64,000 nucleotides of DNA. Origin: Woeseiaceae bacterium. Lineage in GTDB: Bacteria > Pseudomonadota > Gammaproteobacteria > Steroidobacterales > Woeseiaceae. Each line of letters opens with the position of its first letter. Position 1 is the stretch's first letter. Below the pieces are notes generated by a model that was not told the origin of the DNA, searched no databases, and was given only the letters and a program-made list of their open reading frames with translations. Position numbers and translations under genes: made by a program. Below are positions 46,914-56,078 of the stretch, in pieces. The stretch is from assembly GCA_028289545.1 (NCBI GenBank), contig JANQPG010000006.1:1-64000 (forward strand), written 5' to 3'.

Positions 46914-48026
46914 ATGAAATTCCCAACTCGCGCGATTCACGTGCCCGGCATCCGCCATGAAGGCCACATTGCCCCATCCATTCATTTGTCGACGACGTTC
47001 GAACACGGCCCCGCCAACGAGAAGCTTGCCGACTATGAATACGTCCGCTACGGCAATGCCAACATCAACGAACTCGAAGCCCGTCTCGCCAGCCTGGAAG
47101 GTGGAGTAGAAGCTATCACCTACGCTTCGGGCATGGCCACAATCACTGCGCTCTTCGGCAGCCTGCCGAGTGGCTCGGAGATACTGATACATCGGGACTG
47201 CTACTTCGATACGCGCATACTCGCAGAAGACGTTCTCAAAGACCGGGGGATCTCGCACCGGGTTGTGGATCTTGCCGACCGCGACCAGCTGGAGCAGGCG
47301 CTCTCACCCGCCACGGCGTTAATATGGTTCGAGACACCCTCGAACCCGCGCATCGACGTACTGGATATCGAAGCGATCGCGGAACTCGCACACGCAAACG
47401 GCGCAAAGGTTGGGGTCGACGGCACGTTTGCCAGTCCGGCTGCCCAACAGCCCCTCTCGCTCGGCGCAGATTACGTCATGCACTCCATGACCAAGTACAT
47501 GGGCGGGCACAGCGACGTGCTCGGCGGCGCGCTCGTGTTCCGCGACGACACTGAGCTCGCCGCAAAGCTCAGAACGCAGCGCTCCCTGACGGGCGCGGTG
47601 TTGTCGCCGTTCAACGCCTGGCTCATCGGGCGCGGCCTGATGACGCTCGAATGCCGTGTCGAAAAACACTCCGAAAACGCACTGGTGCTGGCCCGAATGC
47701 TCGACTCGCATCCTGCCGTGGAACGCTGCAATTACCCGTTCCTCGAGTCCTCACCCGGATACGCAACGGCCCGCAAACAAATGCGCCTCGGCGGCGGCAT
47801 GCTGTCGATCGAGCTTGCGGGCGGCAGAGACGCGGCGCTCCGCGTTGCCTCGCGCATGCGCCTGTTTGTCAACGCAACCAGCCTTGGAGGCGTCGAAAGC
47901 CTTGTCGAACACCGCGCGTCCATCGAAGGAGAACACTCGAATGCACCGGACAACCTGCTCAGGCTCTCGGTGGGCCTCGAGCACAAGGACGATTTGCTCG
48001 CTGACTTAAGCGCCGCGCTCGGCTGA
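46914..48026 (+). CDS. PLP-dependent trans-sulfuration enzyme (cystathionine synthase/lyase family)
   Basis: The 370-residue Cys/Met-metabolism enzyme has YVRYGNANINELEARLASLEGG (PLP phosphate site), TYASGMATI, WFETPSNPRIDV, VDGTFASPAAQQPL, and the Schiff-base lysine in HSMTKYMGGHSDVLGG. NATSLGGVESLVEHRAS is the usual C-terminal signature. It could be cystathionine gamma-synthase, gamma-lyase or a related lyase; specificity cannot be read. The ATG at 46914 gives the family start. Confidence 0.88.
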   Translation: MKFPTRAIHVPGIRHEGHIAPSIHLSTTFEHGPANEKLADYEYVRYGNANINELEARLASLEGGVEAITYASGMATITALFGSLPSGSEILIHRDCYFDTRILAEDVLKDRGISHRVVDLADRDQLEQALSPATALIWFETPSNPRIDVLDIEAIAELAHANGAKVGVDGTFASPAAQQPLSLGADYVMHSMTKYMGGHSDVLGGALVFRDDTELAAKLRTQRSLTGAVLSPFNAWLIGRGLMTLECRVEKHSENALVLARMLDSHPAVERCNYPFLESSPGYATARKQMRLGGGMLSIELAGGRDAALRVASRMRLFVNATSLGGVESLVEHRASIEGEHSNAPDNLLRLSVGLEHKDDLLADLSAALG

Positions 48027-48068
48027 GCCGGCCTGCCGCAACAGACTCTCACTCAACGGATTGACAGC

Positions 48069-49205
48069 ATGGCAGTAAAGGCCGATACGACGTTTTCGCT
48101 GGCGGACGATCTTTTTAACGCCGCCAAAGTGCAAAAACTCGCGCGAGCGCTCAAGAAAGCACACCCGCCGTTTGCTGCAAAACGCTATGAGGCCGAAGCG
48201 CTCGCACGCTTCCCCGAGCTGGCCTTGAAAGAGCGCATTGCACATCTCGTCGGGCTGCTCGGCGAACACCTCCCGGATCAATTCGAAAAGGCGGCGGACA
48301 TTCTCGAGAAGGCGTTGCCCCCGCCGCTGGATCCGACCCTCGAAGACGACGACTTTGGCGAATTCATCTGGGTGGTGCCCGGCGAGTACGTCGCTCGTCA
48401 CGGACTCGATGAGGAACACCTCGAACGCTCGCTGCACCTGCTGCGCGAGGCGACCAAGCGGTTTTCTTCGGAGATTGCCATCCGGCCGTTTCTGAAGAAG
48501 TATCCACGAGAGACGCTCGAGTTTGTGCGCGCGTGCGCGGAGGACAAAAACTATCACGTTCGCCGGCTGGCCTCGGAAGGTATTCGCCCTCTGCTGCCCT
48601 GGGCGCCTCGGGTGACGCTCGACCTGAAGGACACCGTCAGCGTGCTGGATCGTCTATACGCCGATCCGACACGTTACGTCGTGCGCTCAGTCGCAAACAC
48701 GCTGAACGACATTGCCAAAATCGAACCGGCGCTGGTAACGGAGACTCTGTCTCGATGGTCCAGGCGACCCGCAGCCGACCCCGCGGAGTTCCAGTGGCTC
48801 GTCAAGCACGCACTGCGGACGCTCATCAAGCAGGACAACCTGGCGGCGTTCAAGCTACTGGGCTACACGGACAAGCCGCGTTTTCGGGTATCGGGGGTGG
48901 TGGCGTCGGACACCGTCAGGATTGGCCAGAACTTCGAGTGGCGCGGCTTGTTGACGTCACTGGGTAAACAACGCCTCCGCGTTATGCTCAACGTTCACTT
49001 CCTGAAAGCGAACGGTAAACACTCAGCGAAGCGCTTCCTGATCAGGGATGGAGACTTTGCTGAAGGAGAAAAACTGACGATCGAAAAACGCCAGGCGTTT
49101 CGCCCGATGACAACCCGTGTCCTGTACCCGGGCACACACTACGCCGAGCTGATCGTCAACGGCGTAACGCGCGGCCGCTGCCAGTTCGAGCTTCTGCAAG
49201 AATAA
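48069..49205 (+). CDS. AlkC-like DNA alkylation repair protein
   Basis: The 378-residue product is built of HEAT-like helical repeats (about residues 10-280: FPELALKERIAHLVGLLG, NYHVRRLASEGIRPLLPW, RYVVRSVANTLNDIAK, FQWLVKHALRTLIKQDN), as in AlkC/AlkD glycosylases. A strand-rich domain follows at about 285-378 (FRVSGVVASDTVRIGQNFEWRG), like the Ig-like extension of some AlkC proteins. It likely removes alkylated bases. The ATG and spacing to the previous gene suggest a shared transcript. Confidence 0.82.
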   Translation: MAVKADTTFSLADDLFNAAKVQKLARALKKAHPPFAAKRYEAEALARFPELALKERIAHLVGLLGEHLPDQFEKAADILEKALPPPLDPTLEDDDFGEFIWVVPGEYVARHGLDEEHLERSLHLLREATKRFSSEIAIRPFLKKYPRETLEFVRACAEDKNYHVRRLASEGIRPLLPWAPRVTLDLKDTVSVLDRLYADPTRYVVRSVANTLNDIAKIEPALVTETLSRWSRRPAADPAEFQWLVKHALRTLIKQDNLAAFKLLGYTDKPRFRVSGVVASDTVRIGQNFEWRGLLTSLGKQRLRVMLNVHFLKANGKHSAKRFLIRDGDFAEGEKLTIEKRQAFRPMTTRVLYPGTHYAELIVNGVTRGRCQFELLQE

Positions 49206-49206
49206 A

Positions 49207-49236
49207 AAGCGGTCTCGAGACACTTCGAGACCGCTT
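49207..49236. terminator. bidirectional hairpin between the AlkC-like and lipoprotein genes
   Basis: AAGCGGTCTCGA pairs perfectly with TCGAGACCGCTT around a six-base loop, between two convergent genes. A-rich sequence on the left gives a T-run for the minus-strand transcript. Confidence 0.8.
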
Positions 49237-49255
49237 CCAGGCGGGACGACGCCGT

Positions 49256-50524
49256 TCAGCGAACGGCGCCGTTGTCGATCCAGGTGCGAATGACGTTGAT
49301 GTCCGCGTCGGCCAGTGGCGGTCTGCCGAACGGCATCTGTGCACCGTTGCTCGGCATCGGGCCAAGTTTTTCGATCAGATAGCTATTCGCGGAATCGTTT
49401 GCGATCACGCGGATGCGCGCCGCGTCCACGCTGCTCGGCACGCCAACCAGGTTCATATGACTCGCATCGGCGCTGCTGAGATCCAGCAGACCCGCGTTGC
49501 TGACGCTGTTGTGGCAACCGGCCGTTGCGCACGTGGGTCCGAAGATGATGGACTGTATCGAGTCCAGGTTGGGTTCGAGCACCACCGGCGCAGCCACCGT
49601 GAAGTCGGCCTCGAAGTTGCCGCCCGCCACCGTGTTGCCCGAAGGGAACCCGCCGTTGAACTCGCCGTCGAGCGCCAGCCCGTCAAGGTCGAGTATCACC
49701 GAAGCGCCGCTGCCGAAGAGGCGAACGCGATAGGCGTCGTCAGCCAGGTTTACGCCCGTCAGATCGAAGACGGCGCTACGGGGATTCGCCGCGGGCACGG
49801 AGATGCTGGTGGCCGTGATCGTTACTTCGTTGCCGTTGGTGAACATGCTGTCTCCGCCCGCGCCGATCAGCTGAAACGTCATGGCGTTGACCGTGGACGC
49901 ATCCAGCTCTTTCGTGAAACCGACCGTAATGTTGGCCGGGCCGGCGGTCAGCGGGGCATTGGGCGCGGGATTCATCGACGTCACCTGCACCGGCGTCGGC
50001 GGCTGCACCGTATCGTCGACGGCACCGTCGAGTATCCACTGCCGGATGTTGGCAATGTCGGCGGCAGGCACGGGGGCGCCGGGCGGGTGCGGATCAGCGG
50101 CGTCTTCGAGTTTCTGTATCAGGTAACTGTTGTTTGCGTTACCGGGCACAACGCGTTGGATGTTCGGATCAAAATCGCTCGCCACACCCACGAGCATCAT
50201 GTAGCTGTTGGCCGCCTCGAGGTTCAGGTTGCCGGTGGGCGCGCCACCCGAGTGGCAGCCCGCCGTTGCGCAGTTCGGCGTAAACAGGGCCGACTGTATC
50301 TCCGAGAACACCGGACCAAACGACGCACCCGGCGGAGGTGGGGGTGGCGGAGGCGGTGGCGGCGGAGGCGGTGGCCCCGGCGGCGGTGGACTGCCACCAC
50401 CCTGCGAGTTGTTGTTGAACTCGGCAACCGCATCGTCGTAAGTACGAATGTCGCACGCGGAAACGCTGACAACGGCGCACAGCGCCGCTGTGATGATCTT
50501 GAGGAATTTTGGCATGATCCCCAT
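49256..50524 (-). CDS. lipoprotein with two cytochrome-like Cx4CH modules and an Ig-like middle
   Basis: The 422-residue product has a lipobox (SVSAC, Cys at about 24), a poly-proline linker (residues about 48-65) and two similar modules, one near 66-170 and one near 320-422. Each has C-A-T-A-G-C-H (C, four residues, CH), and a later YLIQKLE or YLIEKLG with NIRQWILDGAV or VIRTWIDNGAV. Between them is an Ig-like domain (PLTAGPANITVGFTKELDA). The Cx4CH motif could bind haem c, but the canonical motif is CxxCH. A role as a surface electron carrier is inferred. Confidence 0.7.
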   Translation of the reverse strand: MGIMPKFLKIITAALCAVVSVSACDIRTYDDAVAEFNNNSQGGGSPPPPGPPPPPPPPPPPPPPPGASFGPVFSEIQSALFTPNCATAGCHSGGAPTGNLNLEAANSYMMLVGVASDFDPNIQRVVPGNANNSYLIQKLEDAADPHPPGAPVPAADIANIRQWILDGAVDDTVQPPTPVQVTSMNPAPNAPLTAGPANITVGFTKELDASTVNAMTFQLIGAGGDSMFTNGNEVTITATSISVPAANPRSAVFDLTGVNLADDAYRVRLFGSGASVILDLDGLALDGEFNGGFPSGNTVAGGNFEADFTVAAPVVLEPNLDSIQSIIFGPTCATAGCHNSVSNAGLLDLSSADASHMNLVGVPSSVDAARIRVIANDSANSYLIEKLGPMPSNGAQMPFGRPPLADADINVIRTWIDNGAVR

Positions 50525-50668
50525 CCCCGGTTTTTACCCATGCATCGTGTGTGCGTTCGATGGTAGCGCGCGAGGTTTGCCAAAACCCGACCGACTTCAC
50601 AGTAAACCTGAAATACCGGCGTTCTGTCGCCATCGGGCGACAGAATCCGGCGTCGAAACAGCTCCATT

Positions 50669-50677
50669 TGCTATAGT
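50669..50677 (+). promoter_or_regulatory. extended -10 element before nhaC
   Basis: TG, C and TATAGT match an extended -10 box about 109 bases before the ATG at 50786. No good -35 was seen. The 261-bp gap has no other feature. Confidence 0.4.
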
Positions 50678-50785
50678 TTTGTCTGGCATTGGGCAAATCA
50701 CCGATTTCCCATCACGCAACGCGCCGGCCGGCAGCCAACGCAGTTCGGACAAGCACGCGGACACCAAGAACAACAACGGGTCACT

Positions 50786-52651
50786 ATGTCGTCGAAAACC
50801 TCTGGCACTTTTCTCTTTTTGTTGATGATGTTCCTTGCCGGCGTTGCGACGGCTGACGAGGCAAAATTCGAGACTCCCGATATTCTCCTCACCGGCGTCG
50901 GCTTCGATGTTGAGGCGACGGTGCCGGACGACGCGAACCAAGTGGAGATCAGACTCGGCGAGCGCGTACTGGCGACATCGAGTGAGTCGACGATCTCCGT
51001 GACGGACATCGAGCTCGACGACACCGGCACGGCAACGCTTACGCTGTTGGCCGACGGCACTGTGGTTGCCGAGCGCACGCTCGACGTCATCCCGGGCTGG
51101 GTGTCGCTGTTCCCGCCGCTGTTTGCGATTCTGCTCGCGTTTCTGGTGCGCGCCGTCATACCCGCCCTGTTTGCAGGGATACTCGTGGGCGCGTGGGCAA
51201 TCAACGGTCTGACCTTGCCGGGCTTTTTTGAAGGTTTTTTCGAAACCGCTACGGTCTATATTCTCAACGCCGCAACCGACCCCGATCACATGTCGATCAT
51301 GCTGTTTACGCTCATGATCGGCGGCATGGTCGGGATCATCTCACGCAATGGCGGCATGGTCGGCGCGGTCAACAAAATCATGCCGCTTGCCAGCACGCCA
51401 AAACGCGCGCAGGGAGTGGTTGCCGCATTGGGGCTCGGCATTTTTTTCGACGACTACGCCAACACGATGATTGTCGGCAACGCAACCCGACCGATGACCG
51501 ATCGCCTTCGGATCTCGCGCGAGAAGCTCGCTTATCTCGTCGACTCGACGGCTGCGCCGGTCGCCACGATTGCGATCATTACGACATGGATCGGTTTCCA
51601 GCTTGGTCTCGTCGACACGGCAATTGCCGACATCCCGGCCATCGAGCAGTCAGCCTATGCGCTGTTCCTGAACTCCATTCCGTACAGTTTTTATCCGATC
51701 CTCGCGATCTTCTTCGTGTTTCTCGTCGTGTATACGGGCAAAGACTTCGGCCCGATGTACACGGCGGAGCGTCGCGCACGTGAAACGGGCGCCGTGAAGC
51801 GCGCGGATGCAGCGGCCGTGCATGACACGTCGGCTAGCGAATTCTCTGAAAAAGACGGCATCCCGTGTCGAGCGATCAACGCAATCTTGCCAATACTGAC
51901 GATGGTCGGGACGGTTGTTGGCGGTCTCTTCGTCAGCGGTGAAGGCGATACGTTAACGGACGTTATCGGCAGCGCAAATGCATACGTCGTGCTCATCTGG
52001 GCATCGCTGCTCGCGTGTTTTGTTGCCGCCGGCCTGACGCTCGGTCAACGCCTCCTGTCGCTTCATGAAACCGTCGAGGCGTTTATCGCGGGAGCCCGCT
52101 TCATGCTGATGGGCCTCATCCTGCTGGTCCTGGCCTGGGCGGTCGCGGACGTCGCCAAAGTCCTGCAGGCGGCGCCGTACCTCATCTCGATACTCGGCGA
52201 TTCCCTGTCGCCGTACATGTTGCCGACGGTCGTTTTCCTCCTTGCGGGCGCCACGGCGTTTGCCACGGGAACAAGCTGGGGCGTCATGGCGATACTGATG
52301 CCGCTCGTGATCCCGCTGTGCTGGGCTGTGCTCGAGCTCAACGGCATGGCAACGCCGGAGCACATGCACATACTGTATTCCTGCATTGCCTGTGTGCTGA
52401 CCGGCGCCGTGTGGGCGGATCATTGCTCGCCGATCTCCGACACGACCGTGCTGTCGTCGCTCGCCACCAACTGTGATCACATGGATCACGTGACAACGCA
52501 GATTCCGTACGCGCTGATCGGAGGTCTGGTTGCCATCTTCGTCGGCATTCTGCCGGCCGGCTACGGACTGCCCTGGTTCCTTTTGCTGCCCAGCGCAATG
52601 GTGGTGCTGGTCGCCATCCACCGCTTCCTCGGCAAGCCGACGGACGTCTGA
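50786..52651 (+). CDS. NhaC family Na+/H+ antiporter with an added exported N-terminal domain
   Basis: The 621-residue product begins with a signal peptide (about 1-24, GVATA-D) and about 80 residues of strand-rich periplasmic sequence (FETPDILLTGVGF, EATVPDDANQVEIRLG). A NhaC-type transporter with about 12 helices follows from residue 107. The transporter has GIFFDDYANTMIVGNATRPMTD, DSTAAPVATIAIITTWIG, ATGTSWGVMAILMPL and VWADHCSPISDTTVLSS, all diagnostic. It exchanges sodium for protons or a related solute. The extra domain is unusual for the family. Confidence 0.88.
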   Translation: MSSKTSGTFLFLLMMFLAGVATADEAKFETPDILLTGVGFDVEATVPDDANQVEIRLGERVLATSSESTISVTDIELDDTGTATLTLLADGTVVAERTLDVIPGWVSLFPPLFAILLAFLVRAVIPALFAGILVGAWAINGLTLPGFFEGFFETATVYILNAATDPDHMSIMLFTLMIGGMVGIISRNGGMVGAVNKIMPLASTPKRAQGVVAALGLGIFFDDYANTMIVGNATRPMTDRLRISREKLAYLVDSTAAPVATIAIITTWIGFQLGLVDTAIADIPAIEQSAYALFLNSIPYSFYPILAIFFVFLVVYTGKDFGPMYTAERRARETGAVKRADAAAVHDTSASEFSEKDGIPCRAINAILPILTMVGTVVGGLFVSGEGDTLTDVIGSANAYVVLIWASLLACFVAAGLTLGQRLLSLHETVEAFIAGARFMLMGLILLVLAWAVADVAKVLQAAPYLISILGDSLSPYMLPTVVFLLAGATAFATGTSWGVMAILMPLVIPLCWAVLELNGMATPEHMHILYSCIACVLTGAVWADHCSPISDTTVLSSLATNCDHMDHVTTQIPYALIGGLVAIFVGILPAGYGLPWFLLLPSAMVVLVAIHRFLGKPTDV

Positions 52652-52672
52652 CGAGCTGTCCCGCGGCCAGGA

Positions 52673-53044
52673 TCAGCGATGCTGGTCGATGAGCACGGGA
52701 TTGCCGTCCGGATCGACGACCACACAGCTGGCCGGCCCGCTTCCGGATTCGTCCGCTTCCTGAACGAGTTCCACGCCCGCCGCTTTCAGCTGTCTCTGAA
52801 TATCACGGACGTCGTCGTATGGCTCGATCTCGCCGCACTGCTGATTCCAGCCCGGATTGAAGGTCAGCGTGTTCTTCTCGAACATCCCCTGGAACAGGCC
52901 AATGACGTGTTCCCTGTTTCTCAATATGAGCCAGTTCTGCTCGATGTCGCCGCCGATTTCCTCGAAGCCGAGCTTTGTGTAGAAGTCGCGTGATGCCTTG
53001 ATGTCGCTGACACTCAGGCTCACCGAAAAAGCGCCTAGATTCAT
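52673..53044 (-). CDS. VOC (glyoxalase/dioxygenase) family protein
   Basis: The 123-residue product has the single-module VOC pattern: [40 protein letters not shown], and the C-terminal [20 protein letters not shown]. The two beta-alpha-beta-beta-beta halves give a metal site with unknown substrate. It converges on nhaC with a 21-base gap. Confidence 0.85.
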   Translation of the reverse strand: MNLGAFSVSLSVSDIKASRDFYTKLGFEEIGGDIEQNWLILRNREHVIGLFQGMFEKNTLTFNPGWNQQCGEIEPYDDVRDIQRQLKAAGVELVQEADESGSGPASCVVVDPDGNPVLIDQHR

Positions 53045-53135
53045 GGTATGTCCCCCGTTGAAAATGCTGTGAAGATGCGACGGCCCAACGGCAATTCGTT
53101 TGGCGAAGCTTCTCGACCCTTACGCAGCCATTGCT

Positions 53136-53480
53136 CTACCAAACCTGGAACCTGTTGACGGCCACAGCACAGCTTGGGCTCGCCTGGTCGAAGTTCAGTC
53201 TGATATTCTTCCCGCTATGGAATGCGGCCAACAGCACACTGGCTAACACATCGTAATTTGGGTGGCTCATGGCAATCATGAATCGTGTGCTGTTATCGCA
53301 GGTACTCTGAGGATGCGAGTATTCCGTCATAAAAGCCAGCGCGTCTGAAGTCGGATAAACCGCCGTGATTTTGGTCGCACCGCTCCAGATTTCTGCCGCT
53401 TTTACGCTGACCGGCATGCACAGGACCAAGAAGAGAATTGCCGCCAAGCTGATCTGGGTTTTGCGTTTTTGATTGTGCAT
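53136..53480 (-). CDS. small exported protein of unknown function
   Basis: The 114-residue product has a signal peptide (MHNQKRKTQISLAAILFLVL, ending VKA-A) and a strand-rich mature part with two cysteines (STCDNSTRFM and SPSCAVAV) likely forming a disulfide. Similar small exported proteins are known but not characterised. GAGGAG lies just before the ATG at 53480. The open frame reaches 53567, but the ribosome site and signal peptide set this start. It follows the sugar dehydrogenase gene. Confidence 0.7.
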   Translation of the reverse strand: MHNQKRKTQISLAAILFLVLCMPVSVKAAEIWSGATKITAVYPTSDALAFMTEYSHPQSTCDNSTRFMIAMSHPNYDVLASVLLAAFHSGKNIRLNFDQASPSCAVAVNRFQVW

Positions 53481-53535
53481 CACTGTTCTCCTCGCTGTTA
53501 CACTGATTTGAAGAATAAGGGACCAACGAGAACAG

Positions 53536-54675
53536 TTAACCGCGCTCGAGGCGAATAACACGCCCATTTGCCTCGTCGGTCAGTAGATACAGGGAACCGC
53601 CCGGTCCCTCCTCGATCTTCCTGAAGCGCATGGGCGTCGCTTCGAACAACTTCTCGACAACGTGCGGCTCGCCGTTTTTCAACTCGATGCGCCAAAGGTT
53701 GCCGCCCGACAGCCCGGCCACAAAAAGATGGCCCTCCCACTCCGGAAACGTGTTGCCCGTATGGAAAGCCAGCCCGGTCGGGGCAACGGTATCCTCCCAG
53801 TAGTACACCGGCTCGGTGAAATCCGCTTCGATAGCCGGCGCCCGATAGTCGCCGTTGCGGTATGTTCCCGTCGTTCGTACCGGCCAGCCGTAATTCGCGC
53901 CAGCCGTTAGACGGTTGAGTTCGTCTCCCTGCGTCGGGCCGTGCTCGGAAAACCAGATGCCGCCGGACGCCGGGTCCCGGGTAATGCCCTGCGACGCGCG
54001 GATGCCTAATGCATAAATGCCGGGCACGGCGGAGGGCCCGAAATCCGGGTTATCCGCGGGTATCGAGCCGTCAGCGTTGATTCGAAAGATCTTGCCGAGC
54101 GCCTGCGTTGCGTCTTGCGCTACGGGCAGCGCCGCCTGGTCACCCTCGTCGAAGACCCGTTCGCCGACCGTAATGTGCAGCCGGCGCTCGTCGTCGAATA
54201 CGAGCCCACCGCCATAGTGGAAGCGATCAGTCGACAGGGGCCGGGCCCTGAAGATCTCTTCGACGTCGACCAGAGCATTGCCGGCGCCCATGCGAGCACG
54301 AATGACGGTGAGCGCCGTACCGTTGGCGTCGCCGGCGGAATACGCCACATAGATCCAGCCGTTGTTCGCGTAGTCGGGGTCGAGCTCCAGGCCGAACAGA
54401 CCGGAGTTGTCCCGAGGGTCGTCGCGCCTCACGTTGTCGAGATCGTCTGGAAACCCGGCGACAGCCTCATGCTCTCCGGTAACCAGGTTCACGCGCTTGA
54501 GCTGACCGTCCTTTTCGGTGACCAGCGCTACCTCCGCCGACAGGAACGCCATGTCCCAGGGATGCAGCAACCCTTCCGCAACGACAACCTGCCGCGGCGA
54601 CGGGGTATCGTGGGTCGCTTCGCAGCCGACAACAAGTGCGGCTACGGTCAATAGGGCAACGGGAATCCTGCGCAT
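53536..54675 (-). CDS. PQQ-dependent sugar dehydrogenase (YliI/soluble GDH-like) lipoprotein
   Basis: The 379-residue product has a lipobox (LVVGC) and a six-bladed propeller. GLLHPWDMAFLSAEVALVTEKDG is the first blade with the conserved histidine, GLFGLELDPDYANNGWIYVAY the next; FHYGGGLVFDDERRLHITVGE and IWFSEHGPTQGDELNRL hold further cofactor-site residues. It probably oxidises aldose sugars in the periplasm using PQQ. No PQQ synthesis gene is in the window. GGAGAG before ATG 54675 and the lipobox fix the start. Confidence 0.88.
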   Translation of the reverse strand: MRRIPVALLTVAALVVGCEATHDTPSPRQVVVAEGLLHPWDMAFLSAEVALVTEKDGQLKRVNLVTGEHEAVAGFPDDLDNVRRDDPRDNSGLFGLELDPDYANNGWIYVAYSAGDANGTALTVIRARMGAGNALVDVEEIFRARPLSTDRFHYGGGLVFDDERRLHITVGERVFDEGDQAALPVAQDATQALGKIFRINADGSIPADNPDFGPSAVPGIYALGIRASQGITRDPASGGIWFSEHGPTQGDELNRLTAGANYGWPVRTTGTYRNGDYRAPAIEADFTEPVYYWEDTVAPTGLAFHTGNTFPEWEGHLFVAGLSGGNLWRIELKNGEPHVVEKLFEATPMRFRKIEEGPGGSLYLLTDEANGRVIRLERG

Positions 54676-54763
54676 CGAAGCTCTCCTTTTTCGCTGCACC
54701 CATCGTGTGCACGCGGTTTGCGGAATCGCTGGCGCGTCGCAACGATAGTGTAACAACACTCAT

Positions 54764-55108
54764 CTACCTGGAGCGCAAGTAAGTGACGGTCAGTAGCAGC
54801 AGGTGCGCAAAGGGCAATACGACGATCACGAGGACAAAGACTTCCGGCAGTGCAAGAGCGGGTAAGGCGATGAGCAGACGATACCGGTAGGTAGTGACGA
54901 CATCGATGTACAGGAAGCCGTAGACGGCGAAAATGAGGGGGCCGAGAACCAGGAACAACGAAAACAGCGCAACCTCTTCGAGCAGACTACTTCCGCTTTC
55001 CACGTCGATCAGGACGCCGGCCACGACGCTCCCGAGCAGAACCGCCCACAGGAAAGCGAGATACCAGACGACGTTTGCTGGACTTACGGGCTGTATTCTC
55101 CTGCGCAT
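54764..55108 (-). CDS. three-helix membrane protein of unknown function
   Basis: The 114-residue product has helices near 16-34, 43-63 and 79-105 (LALPEVFVLVIVVLPFAHLLLL). No family is recognised. The ATG at 55108 (MRRRIQPVSPANVVWYL) is favoured over an upstream start. It lies just downstream of the small membrane protein at 55155 on the same strand. Confidence 0.6.
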   Translation of the reverse strand: MRRRIQPVSPANVVWYLAFLWAVLLGSVVAGVLIDVESGSSLLEEVALFSLFLVLGPLIFAVYGFLYIDVVTTYRYRLLIALPALALPEVFVLVIVVLPFAHLLLLTVTYLRSR

Positions 55109-55154
55109 GGCTAATCCCCATGGTTGCGCACGCCGCACTTCCCACGGCCCAGCT

Positions 55155-55478
55155 CTACGGAATGTCGTCCCAGACATCGTCGATCCCGGCCTCGCGGTGC
55201 GCCGGCAAGCTTTTCCCGTACAGAATACGCCGAAGCGGCCAACCGAGCGGCAGCTTGTTGACGAGTACGGGTATGTGATGACTCGCCGCGTGCAAGACGA
55301 GCAACGCGCCCAGTATGGGTACGCCCATATTCAGTACGACGAGCGCGGCTTTTTGAGCGCTCGATACGGTGGTGTCACAGGCTATGGCGATCATAGCCAA
55401 CACGATCATGTAAGCCGCGTACACCGCGACGGCCGCAAAGATGAGCAGGAGGGCGAGTTCCAGGTATCCAGAGCCCAT
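55155..55478 (-). CDS. two-helix membrane protein of unknown function
   Basis: The 107-residue product has helices at about 6-34 and 45-66 and a charged tail (SLPAHREAGIDDVWDDIP). It starts directly after the DUF1697 stop (55479), so the two are probably one transcript. No family is recognised. Confidence 0.6.
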   Translation of the reverse strand: MGSGYLELALLLIFAAVAVYAAYMIVLAMIAIACDTTVSSAQKAALVVLNMGVPILGALLVLHAASHHIPVLVNKLPLGWPLRRILYGKSLPAHREAGIDDVWDDIP

Positions 55479-55988
55479 CTAGGCGGAGGCCAGCTCGACC
55501 ATTTTGGCGATTGTATTCATATTACGGGTCGTTCCGTGCTTTGCGGCCGGAATCCTGAGCTTTGAGCGGCCCATACCGCTTCCGTAATAGACGTAGATTT
55601 CCTTCTCGCCTATCGACATCTCCTCGTCCAGTTGGCCCGTCGCGTTTTCCAACGCGTCGCCCGGCGGCTTCTTGTCGAGGAAGATCGCCACGGAGAACTT
55701 TGGATCTCGGTTGGCAAAGGGATTGTTGTCCAGAACGGATTCGAGCTCGCCCGGGGTTCGTACGACTACGCCGACCGGCTTTCCGGCGTAATCGGCGAGC
55801 CGCTTTTCGAGACTCGCCTTCACGGCGGTCCTTGACGCCTTGCTCGTAAACAGCAGGTTGCCGCTCGCGATGTAAGTTTTGACGCCCGAAAACCCGAGCT
55901 CGGCGCACATGGCTCGCAGCTCGGCCATCGGCAGTTTGCCGGTACCGCCGACGTTGACGGCTCTCAGGAATGCAATGTATCTCGCCAT
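55479..55988 (-). CDS. DUF1697 family protein
   Basis: The 169-residue product starts MARYIAFLRAVNVGG, the conserved opening of DUF1697. It continues with LRAMCAELGFSGVKTYIASGN and NPFANRDPKFSVAIFLDK. The function is unknown; members are widespread soluble proteins. The ATG at 55988 fits the family better than the frame's upstream ATG at 56021. Confidence 0.88.
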   Translation of the reverse strand: MARYIAFLRAVNVGGTGKLPMAELRAMCAELGFSGVKTYIASGNLLFTSKASRTAVKASLEKRLADYAGKPVGVVVRTPGELESVLDNNPFANRDPKFSVAIFLDKKPPGDALENATGQLDEEMSIGEKEIYVYYGSGMGRSKLRIPAAKHGTTRNMNTIAKMVELASA

Positions 55989-56034
55989 ACACTTTCGCTC
56001 CGGCAGCGGGTACTGCGTCATCGGGAACAGGAAG

Positions 56035-56061
56035 AGCGGGTCCTCGTTGCGAGGACCCGCT
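56035..56061. terminator. hairpin after the flotillin operon
   Basis: AGCGGGTCCTC pairs with GAGGACCCGCT around a five-base loop, just downstream of the flotillin stop on the minus strand. The T-run is weak. Confidence 0.65.
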
Positions 56062-56078
56062 TCTGCCTTGCTACCGGT

